From the NCBI GenBank assembly GCA_947579605.1, contig OX388318.1:1674001-1738000 (forward strand): 64,000 nucleotides of DNA. The letters run 5' to 3'. The stretch's first letter is position 1. Every line of letters begins with the position of its first letter. A program made the position numbers and the translations under genes. Positions 59,701 through 64,000 of the stretch are shown here, piece by piece. The DNA is from Athripsodes cinereus. Its lineage: Eukaryota; Arthropoda; Insecta; Trichoptera; Leptoceridae. The notes beneath the pieces were generated by a model. It made no database searches, was not told the origin of the DNA, and saw only the letters and a list, made by a program, of their open reading frames with translations.

Positions 59701-60296
59701 GACGATGATATTTGCCACACATCTAAAATGTCTTCAGTTTTTTGTAAGTATGGAGCTGACGGCTTGCATGTTTATTGAATGCAGCTTGTATACTAGCTAA
59801 CCCACTTACGGAAAAGTGGTAATCCAATCATTTGCTTGTGGAGCTCCATGGGACGTAAAAACTAATGCAATTTATGACGACCGGTGTGGCGTGGAGGCTA
59901 ACGCACTTGCCTTTGAGCCACTAGGTCCCGGATTCGATTCCCGGCCAGGGCAAAATGAAGAATGACCTTTTTCAGATTGTCCTGGGTCTGGGTGTTACAT
60001 GTATATGTGTGTAGTGCATTGTATATATGTGTATCGTCGCGTTAGTACCCATAATACAAGATTCACATCTTAGTTTGGGACTAGCTCGGTCTGTGTGAGT
60101 TGTCTATACATGTTATGTTATGATATATCTACTGGAATGAAAACTTTTGACTTACCTTTAGATAATCTGGTTTGAGATGATCCTTCTCTCTGAAGTTGAT
60201 ATTAACATATTCCACCTGCAGTTCCAGAGCTTTGATGACCAGAAGGTTGGCTCTGCTCGGCGGTGACATCTCCGTCATATACAGCCGAAGTGGCAT
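47589..60296 (-). CDS. Epsilon/delta-class glutathione S-transferase gene, 5 coding exons, 218 aa
   Basis: Cytosolic GSTs conjugate glutathione to electrophiles; insect delta/epsilon members act in detoxification and insecticide metabolism. I assembled five exons by splice sites and reading frame: 60296-60156, 58045-57987, 57615-57477, 50494-50301, 47712-47589. All introns are GT-AG, phases 0, 2, 0, 2, and the product is 218 residues, the normal family length. Visible: SPPSRA with the likely catalytic Ser11, NPQHTVP (residues 49-55, cis-Pro55), WDSHAI (65-70, glutathione-binding Asp66-Ser67) and the C-terminal N-capping box TIAD (155-158). WDSHAI rather than WESRAI favours the epsilon class, but that is an inference. 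Introns are 2.1, 0.37, 7.0 and 2.6 kb and full of transposons. No stop, frameshift or missing key residue is seen, so the gene is probably functional. Confidence 0.93.
47770..48070 (+). mobile_element. LINE tail inside a copy of the 61-kb hairpin element
   Basis: Flanks ATTCCACTGTTGACTTTATTTAT (47779) and GCCTGACGATGAGAGAGGAAAC..CAGCAGAATAAC match the palindromic unit at 61169-61375. Between them CCCCAAAGCACGAGCTACGC and TTATTATTATTATTATTATT are a LINE 3' end. Confidence 0.5.
48327..50247. mobile_element. Foldback-like element with exact 20-bp phased arrays
   Basis: Left arm: CAGC at 48487, 48507, 48527, 48547 (exact 20-bp steps), with looser units back to 48342. Right arm, complement: GCYG/GTTG at 49981, 50001, 50021, 50041, 50061, 50081 and 50102, then 50177/50197 and 50211/50231. 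The unit is about CAGCAAAATTATTATTTGAG. The ends CTATTATTTAA.CGATCAGC and GCCGATCAAATAATTAG mirror. It lies wholly in GST intron 4; a LINE 3' end occupies its middle. Confidence 0.65.
48612..49721 (-). mobile_element. LINE 3' end nested in the foldback element
   Basis: 49721-49155 encodes an RT C-terminus (RAMRCLGFIFRL, RLLFVSLVRPLLEYNTTIWS, RVQRKFLRLINYKKG, FHESNTRNNY) to a stop at 49155. A long A-rich 3' UTR follows and ends in (TAAA)n at 48612-48640. At the 5' junction GACAGCTTCCTCTATA is present twice (49720, 49736), perhaps a duplication. Confidence 0.75.
50301..50494 (-). CDS. GST coding exon 4 (residues 114-177 plus two bases of codon 178)
   Basis: It encodes most of the helical C-terminal domain, including KMEIEEFYNILNIFL and the conserved folding motif MTIADLSLVA. 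The acceptor is TTCTTTCAG and the donor GGAAAG/GTAAAT, phase 2. It is separated from exon 3 by a 7.0-kb intron. The far end of a foldback-like transposon lies about 53 bp past its donor. Confidence 0.93.
50695..50875 (+). mobile_element. SINE B, full copy in GST intron 3
   Basis: Head GTCGGTAGCCTGGAGGTAGAG and CGCAGTTCGATCCCAGG. Body to AAAACCCAGATATATC and poly(A). Opposite in orientation to the gene. Confidence 0.8.
50958..51121. mobile_element. MITE family E, copy 2
   Basis: AGGCCTGAGTCAAAACACAT...AGCGTTACGTTTTCGT and its complement ending ATGACTCAGGCCT: about 40-bp TIRs, 164 bp in total. Confidence 0.78.
51571..51832. mobile_element. TA-flanked MITE, perfect 32-bp TIRs
   Basis: TCGAGGGTATACAACCAAAA..TAAGTCA (51571-51602) is mirrored exactly at 51801-51832, with TA on each side. 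Tc1/mariner-type target. No ORF. Confidence 0.85.
52254..53390. mobile_element. hAT-like element containing a nested MITE
   Basis: Outer ends TAGGGTTGCCACC and GGTGGCAGCCCTA. Flanks GTCACATC and GCCACAAT match at only 5 of 8. Nested is about 52297-53145: TAGGGGAAGGTTAACTAAGA and TTAGGTAACCTTCCCCTA, with TATG on both sides (a 4-bp TSD, or TA-type). Confidence 0.6.
53788..54440 (-). repeat. Repeat C copy split by a hAT MITE
   Basis: Repeat C runs 53788-53814 and resumes at 54277-54440. The hAT element 53815-54276 (AGGGTTGCCAGATG ... CATCTGGCAACCCT) sits between CGCAAGTG and GGCAAGTG, a 7/8 TSD. Confidence 0.75.
54540..55140. repeat. Region with iterated GGACAAAGG..TCAAACCACA motif
   Basis: CAGGACAAAGGCATCAAACC at about 54577; variants at 54660, 54752, 54832 and 54901; a complement (TGGTTTGAAGCCTCTGTCCTG) at 55110. 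A LINE family D tail (54950-55022) interrupts it. Perhaps a decayed TIR element with subterminal repeats. Confidence 0.5.
55260..55545 (+). mobile_element. LINE 3' UTR with CAAAGCACGAGC hairpin
   Basis: CCCTCAAAGCACGAGCTCTGCTCAATTTTGAGGG is a stem-loop shared with 47817-47852. It is followed by AATAAATATTTTTTTTTG. Noncoding. Confidence 0.5.
55779..55941 (-). mobile_element. SINE B, full copy in GST intron 3
   Basis: Reverse orientation: poly(T), GATATATCTGGGTTTTG, then CTCCAGGCTACCGACGAACT, the head, at the high-coordinate end. Confidence 0.78.
56585..56680 (-). repeat. Repeat C, degenerate
   Basis: AAATTGGTCAGCCAGTAAACTGGTAATG and CATCCTCTCCATACCAACGA in family order. Confidence 0.35.
56820..57160 (+). 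mobile_element. LINE 3' end (family M) with 12-bp TSD, carrying a MITE
   Basis: TSD AACTATTTTCTA at 56808-56819 and 57161-57172; it interrupts repeat L. Contents: GCATGAATGTAGAGGAGGCG, GTTCCGTTCTCTCTGCCTAC and an ACAGATAGATAGAATAG tail. MITE E (57003-57147) is inserted before the tail. Confidence 0.75.
57003..57147. mobile_element. MITE family E, copy 3
   Basis: GACCTAGTCAAAACACATTT..ACGTTTTCGTT and ACGAAAACGTAACGCTAAAATG..CCAGGCC. Nested in the LINE family M insertion. Confidence 0.75.
57477..57615 (-). CDS. GST coding exon 3 (residues 68-113)
   Basis: It completes codon Ser67 and encodes HAISMYLADEYG and then NLYPKN, the end of the N-terminal domain and the linker, followed by helix alpha4 (RATIHQRMFYDTELY). 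The acceptor is CTTCCAG and the donor GTAAGT, phase 0. The frame is open throughout, with conserved YLADEYG and LYPK features typical of insect GSTs. Confidence 0.93.
57642..57705 (+). mobile_element. tRNA-Thr-like SINE fragment in GST intron 2
   Basis: ATGGTTAACACACTCGCCTTGTAAG and GTGGGTTCGATTCCCGGAGC: A box, TGT-like loop and B box; no proper acceptor stem. Confidence 0.5.
57841..57971 (-). repeat. Repeat C insertion with 13-bp TSD beside a GST splice donor
   Basis: TSD TGTTGTATTACTG at 57828-57840 and 57972-57984. The copy is 5' truncated and ends in (TAG)n, in gene-sense orientation. This shows repeat C is mobilised as a retroelement. Confidence 0.88.
57987..58045 (-). CDS. GST coding exon 2 (residues 48-66 plus two bases of codon 67)
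   Basis: This short exon encodes R-NPQHTVPTLEDGDFGVWD, the glutathione-binding core with cis-Pro55 and Asp66. The acceptor is TTTCAG and the donor GACAG/GTCAG. Ser67 is split between exons 2 and 3 (phase 2). A repeat C copy inserted into the intron only 15 nt beyond this donor, and its target-site duplication covers intron positions +3 to +15. Confidence 0.93.
58570..58945 (+). pseudogene. LINE family D: RT C-terminus and 3' end
   Basis: 58576-58815 encodes LKGVSPSYLSEMCE, RLMLRSAQGEAKCR and DRAFSVAGPRCWNKLPLCLR. The 3' end has ACGGCGCCCTTGAGGTCATG, GGCGCTTTACAAATTGTCC and an (AT)n tail. It lies in GST intron 1, antisense to the gene. Confidence 0.78.
59482..59830 (+). repeat. Repeat C copy split by a LINE 3' end
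   Basis: GTGGAGTACCTGGC..GAGAGTCCTATAAAAAGCA, then the LINE fragment, then AAAAGCATATGGG..GTATGGAGCTGACGG. The repeated AAAAGCA is the probable TSD. Confidence 0.6.
59551..59681 (+). pseudogene. LINE C-terminal fragment with (GATT)n tail
   Basis: Encodes MSWKEVTQLAQRRSEWRILV and SALCSREER, then a stop and GATTGATTGATTGAT: an R-x-xWR-type RT C-terminus with microsatellite tail. Confidence 0.65.
59877..60112 (+). mobile_element. SINE A copy in GST intron 1
   Basis: ACCGGTGTGGCGTGGAGG, GGATTCGATTCCCGGCC, GTATCGTCGCGTTAGTACCC and GACTAGCTCGGTCTGTG. The youngest-looking SINE A, antisense to the gene. Confidence 0.82.
60156..60296 (-). CDS. GST coding exon 1 (residues 1-47)
   Basis: The exon starts with MPLRLYMTEMSPPSRA and covers beta1-alpha1-beta2 of the thioredoxin-like domain. 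Ser11 lies in the SPPS motif used by delta/epsilon GSTs to activate glutathione. It ends in YLK at a GTAAG donor, phase 0. The start is chosen because the N-terminal length matches the family and a splice acceptor lies 14 nt upstream, leaving no room for a longer coding start in this exon. Confidence 0.93.
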
Positions 60297-60312
60297 CTCT
60301 TATTGGTTAGCT
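60297..60312 (-). promoter_or_regulatory. Candidate 5'-UTR splice acceptor before the GST start codon
   Basis: Reading the minus strand, a pyrimidine-rich run ending in TTATTTCAG precedes CTAACC and then, 14 nt after the AG (60312-60311), the ATG at 60296. This looks like a 3' splice site, so the first transcribed exon and promoter would be noncoding and upstream (higher coordinates). I could not identify that exon. Confidence 0.5.
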
Positions 60313-60406
60313 GAAATAATTTCCAAACCCATAAATATACCTATCGAGCCTTCTTTTCATTCAAATCGCATCGCATTGGCTTACAAAAATTCTTTGCTTT
60401 ATATCA

Positions 60407-60480
60407 GGGGTGGCCAATCTATCATACGTCAGGAAGTACATTTTTAACGGAATTATGTATGGCCGAGATCGACTTAATCT
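60407..60480. mobile_element. Possible hAT remnant
   Basis: CAGGGGTGGCCAATCTATC resembles a hAT terminus; the partner is not found and a MITE follows at once. Confidence 0.35.
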
Positions 60481-60496
60481 ACGTAATTATGCATAT

Positions 60497-60763
60497 GAAG
60501 GGTACACGGCAAAAACAAGCTCATTGATTTTTATCGTTTTCGTGATTTAAATGCAGTTTTGTTCCCCTCAATGAGTTCTTTAGGATATTAAAAGTAAAAT
60601 GTAAAAAAAAACTGGCCCATTTCTTTGTAATTCATATTGGAATGATGAAAAAAATGATGAAAGAAATGATGTTTCAAACTTTATACCTATTTGCTAAAAC
60701 TTTATACCTATCTCCTGTAAAATGATAATTTATCAATGAGCCTGTTTTTGCCGTGTACCCTTC
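60497..60763. mobile_element. MITE, about 267 bp
   Basis: GAAGGGTACACGGCAAAAAC..GCTCATTGAT and its complement ending GCCGTGTACCCTTC. Flanked by ATAT on both sides; TIRs could be extended by one base with a TA duplication. Confidence 0.78.
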
Positions 60764-60841
60764 ATATATTTAGTAGGTGAGGCCTAAAACTCCGTAAACC
60801 TAGGTTAAGGTTGAAAATATATCTTAAATTTAAGTACACAC

Positions 60842-60997
60842 GTTACTTTCGTATAAATTTTATTTTGGCAGAGGCCTTTCGGACTTAGTCCATCTTCAGT
60901 GCCGTCAACTTAGAAACTGTTTTTAAGTTGACGGCACTGAAGATGGACTAAGTCCGAAAGGCTTCTACCAAAATAAGATTTATACAGTGAAAGTAAC
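60842..60997. repeat. Long hairpin, about 71-bp arms, 11-nt loop
   Basis: Arms 60842-60912 and 60924-60997. The right arm reads GGCACTGAAGATGGACTAAGTCCGAAAGGC: a CUGANGA-like string, a GGAC/GTCC stem and GAAA, similar to a hammerhead core. Likely an inverted pair of Penelope-like terminal sequences. Confidence 0.6.
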
Positions 60998-61168
60998 AGT
61001 GTTTTATCTTATCATTATAATAATTTTAAAGTTAATAAAAATGAACTTTCATAAGGTTACCACCGAAAAAATAGAATACATACACAGTCATGTTCTTTAA
61101 AAAAATATAACAAATACTAACTCGCAAGACTTTAGATGTGAGAAACAAATCAAATTTTGTTGATAATT

Positions 61169-61375
61169 TTTAAAATGAAACACAATTATATAGTTATTCC
61201 ACTATTGACTTTATTTATTTTTGCGAGCCGGCTTTCAAGAGCTTCCGCTCTCATCGTCAGGCAAAAGTAAAAAAACCTTTACTTTTGCCTGACGATGAGA
61301 GCGGAAGCTCTTGAAAGCCGGCTCGCAAAAATAAAGTCAATAGTGGAATAACTATATATTGTGTTTCATTTTAAA
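61169..61375. repeat. Long palindrome, about 100-bp arms
   Basis: From TTTAAAATGAAACACAAT to its complement. The inner right arm is GCCTGACGATGAGAGCGGAAGC..GCTCTTGAAAGCCGG: again CUGANGA-like, stem, GAAA. A split copy of the same unit is at 47770-48070. Confidence 0.65.
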
Positions 61376-62120
61376 TATTATTAATATGAACTTCCACCAA
61401 GTACCGTCGGTCGATAAATTAAACTTTTAAATTTTGTTGAATAAAAATTGAATGGCCATGCTGAAAGTTGATGACATCTTGTGACGTAGTTTAATTCTAA
61501 CGATCGGATAGTTAATATATGTATCTTAGCAATTCATACATTCTGCAAGTCATCTATTTAATGACCGGGCACTTATTTAATTTTATATAATAATTAACAA
61601 TATTATAAGAAAATGATAGTGATAAAATAATATTTTTTACCTAATATTTTCAATATATAACATGACGTACATATATAATATTTATTATTTCAAAGAGTAT
61701 ATAGTTCATTAATACACGACATAACAAATTAAAACAGCGTGATACATGTACAAAGATAACTATGTAGGTATATTGCGCAAAGAATATTATTTTTATTGTT
61801 TTACTGATATGATAATATTATCATCTTTGCCTACCCCAACATAGTGGAATAATAATAATAATTATAAACAATTTATTGTAAAATCTACTACTACTACTGC
61901 TACACCATCACGGCATATCCCACAAGTGGGGTAGCCAGCAGGCCTGCTGCATGTTTATTACATGCCGTAGGTCTTGGAGCTTTCGTAATAGTATAGATTG
62001 GTAGAGATAATACATACATAGTCCATTATGAAAGTAATGCACATATGATTTTATTGTGACGTGATTATCCATCGGAGTGCACCTGGACTAGTCGGAAAAT
62101 GTAGTGTGAGGTCTGGTCTT
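61376..62120. other. No gene; repeat C 3' fragment
   Basis: Repeat C at 61885-61970 (minus; CTACTACTACTGC, CCATCACGGCATATCCCAC). The remainder is featureless AT-rich DNA. Confidence 0.45.
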
Positions 62121-62658
62121 CAGTGTGACCAGATTTGGTAGTTTCCTACTTTTTTGGTAGTTTTTGAGGCTTTGGCAAGAATGTTTAATAGTTTTTATTT
62201 CTTTGGTAGATTTTAGTAGTTTTTGGTAGTTTTTTGGTAGTTTTTGTATTTGGTCGGTAATTGGTAGATAAAGTATCGGGTACTTGGGAAAAGAAGTACC
62301 CGAAAAATAATTGTCGGTACAAATACCGGGTACATAGTAGAAAAAGGTACTGCGAGAAAATATTGTTTAAGAAAACCGAGGAGTTTTTGAAATACTTCAA
62401 ATTCCTATACCAATTTGAAAATTCGGCGACGGGGGGGGTAGAAATTTTCGTAAATAGAAAAGTATCCGATTTTGACCATCGTCGGTACAAATACCCGGTA
62501 CATTTTAGAAAAAGGTACTGCAAGAAAATATTGTTTAAGAAAACCGAGGAGTTTTTGAAATACTTCAAATTCCTATACCATTTTAAGAATTTAGTAGTTT
62601 TTGGTAGTTTTTGACTTCCCCATTTAGTAGTTTTTGAAAATAAAATCTGGTTACACTG
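62121..62658. mobile_element. hAT element with perfect 8-bp TSD and internal tandem units
   Basis: TSD CTGGTCTT at 62113-62120 and 62659-62666; ends CAGTGTGACCAGAT and ATCTGGTTACACTG. Inside are two 168-bp-spaced units (62314, 62482) sharing GGTACAAATACC.GGTACAT and GAAAATATTGTTTAAG. GGTAGTTTTT is iterated near both ends. Open frames through the units have no family match. Confidence 0.87.
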
Positions 62659-62739
62659 CTGGTCTTTCATGGTTTTATTTAGTATTGGTAAATCCAGTTC
62701 TTTTTCAGTAATCGGTACTTGAGACATCGTTCTTCAAAA

Positions 62740-63290
62740 CAATTCGTTCTTAGTATTCGTTCTCGTTCGTGGAATTTGTCACGCGATTTTCACCTTAGTC
62801 TCTTTGAAAATAAAGTATTTTAAAGGCCTTTTTCCCAAAAGACGACACGAAGATTTAAATCCTTAAATCTCGTTTGTGATAAATGTCACGCGATTTTAAA
62901 CCTTAGTCTCTTTGTAAATAGAGTATTCTAATGGTATTTTTACCAAAACAACTTCACAAAGATTTAAATCTTTGAATCATGTTTGTTACATTTGACACGC
63001 GATATAAAACCTTAATTCCTTTGAAAATAGAATACTCCAATGGCGTTTTTTCCAAAATAATAACACGTAGATTTAAATCCAAGAATCTCGTTCTCAACGT
63101 TTGACACGCAATATGAAACCTTAGTATCTTTGAAAATAGAGTATCTTAAGGTTTTTTTTCCAAAAAAAAAAACACACACGAAGATTTAAATCTCGTTCGT
63201 GACTTTATTTGCCACGCGATGTTAAACCTTAGTTTCTTTGAAAATATAGTACTTTAATGTAATTTTTCCCAAAAGAACGAAAAAGACCGA
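62740..63290 (+). repeat. Diverged 108-bp tandem minisatellite, about 5 units
   Basis: CACGC(G/A) starts at 62780, 62887, 62996, 63105 and 63213 (steps 107, 109, 109, 108). Each unit continues with ACCTTAGTCTCTTTGAAAAT, an AGAGTATT-like block, a CCAAAA block and AGATTTAAATC. Units differ by point changes and 1-2-bp indels. Confidence 0.85.
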
Positions 63291-63512
63291 ACAGATTTGG
63301 CATTGAGGATTTAGTTCTTCGAGTTAAGTTGAAGAACGAATACATAAAAACGAATACTCAGATTCTGAACAATACTAGTTTTATTTCGCTCCGAGTAGTG
63401 AGAGTGGAAGGACGTGTCTTTGCGTGAATTGTGTTTTTTGTATTTGTAACATGGCGTGATAGGCAGTTCCCTTGAACAACGGTACGCTATCAAGCTTTGC
63501 GTGCGGCTTGAG

Positions 63513-64000
63513 ATTTTATTTTTTATTTTATTTTATTTTTTTCACAAACAAACAGTTATAACACAAATGACAAAACACATACAAATCAATAACAATTAAT
63601 AAACCAGCAAAGTTTGTAAAATTATTTGGTATAGTATAATGCAACATTAACATTTTGTAGTAAACACGAGAAAAAAAAAACAGATATTTCAAGAAAAAAA
63701 AGAAAGCTTCAAGCACGTGCAATAAATCATCTCCAATCAAGAAGGGAATAAAGGAATGGGACAGGAAATTGGAGCAGAAAGGAAAGAATCAAATGATTAA
63801 ACCCCAAGAGACCCCGAAGTCACCAGGGATCTTTTTATAGTGTCATTGAAATGTTCCAAGGATGTATCGAATATATCTATATTGTTAAAAAATGAGTTGA
63901 AATTGTTACATGCTCGGTATATGAATGAGCTCTGTAGATAGTTAGTCGTGCAAGAAGGTTGTTTAAATGTCAATGTGGTTCTAGTCCGTCGTGTAGGGCA
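63513..64000 (-). mobile_element. LINE 3' end running off the window
   Basis: Minus strand from 64000: RRTRTTLTFKQPSCTTNYLQ, SSFIYRACNNFNSF and FNDTIKRSLVTSG, the usual RT C-terminal pattern. Then a 3' UTR and a (TAAAA)n tail at 63513-63540. The upstream part is beyond the window. Confidence 0.65.

Noticed and set aside
62185..62727. 180-residue minus-strand open frame with internal repeats as a novel repeat protein
   Set aside because: It runs through the hAT element and its tandem units and ends outside the element; no splice or family support.

Overview
This is a 64-kb, strongly AT-rich insect nuclear DNA window. Evidence for an animal genome is GT-AG introns, arthropod-type LINEs, tRNA-derived SINEs, Helitrons and many hAT and TA-target MITEs. 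The only host gene I can assemble with confidence is an epsilon/delta-type glutathione S-transferase, an insect detoxification enzyme. The order cannot be fixed from sequence alone. No bacterial, viral or CRISPR feature is seen.

The GST gene runs on the minus strand from 60296 (ATG) to 47589 (stop). Its five coding exons (60296-60156, 58045-57987, 57615-57477, 50494-50301, 47712-47589) splice in frame with canonical GT/AG borders and phases 0, 2, 0, 2. They give a full-length 218-residue enzyme. A splice acceptor 14 nt before the ATG suggests a further noncoding 5' exon upstream. About 12 kb of intron is mostly transposon debris.

Layout. 0-1.4 kb: tandemly duplicated exon-like blocks of an unrecognised, decayed gene. 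1.4-11.7 kb: LINE 3' ends, SINEs, a 128-bp perfect inverted tRNA-SINE pair and a 1.7-kb TA-flanked element. 11.7-17 kb: a degenerate LINE (endonuclease-RT) whose ORF was split by a Helitron at a perfect A/T target. That Helitron carries two further MITEs and a SINE. 17-26 kb: copies of one abundant repeat (called repeat C here), a 1.39-kb TA-flanked MITE and a second Helitron. 26.3-28.1 kb: a LINE with a long intact RT ORF and a 41-bp foldback at its truncated 5' end. 28-40 kb: mostly AT-rich repeat debris with one clear hAT MITE. 40-43.2 kb: two hAT MITEs, a foldback-like element built of 15-16-bp units and a triplicated 96-bp unit. 43-47.5 kb: LINE and MITE fragments. 47.6-60.3 kb: the GST gene. 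60.4-64 kb: long hairpins resembling Penelope-like termini, a hAT element with perfect target duplication, a roughly 108-bp tandem minisatellite and the 3' end of another LINE.

The most unusual structures are the two foldback-like elements. Their arms are phased tandem arrays: one of 15-16 bp units (41.3-42.0 kb), one of exactly 20-bp units (48.3-50.2 kb, inside GST intron 4). Apart from the GST, nothing here looks like a functioning host gene. Coordinates of old repeats are approximate unless a target duplication is given.
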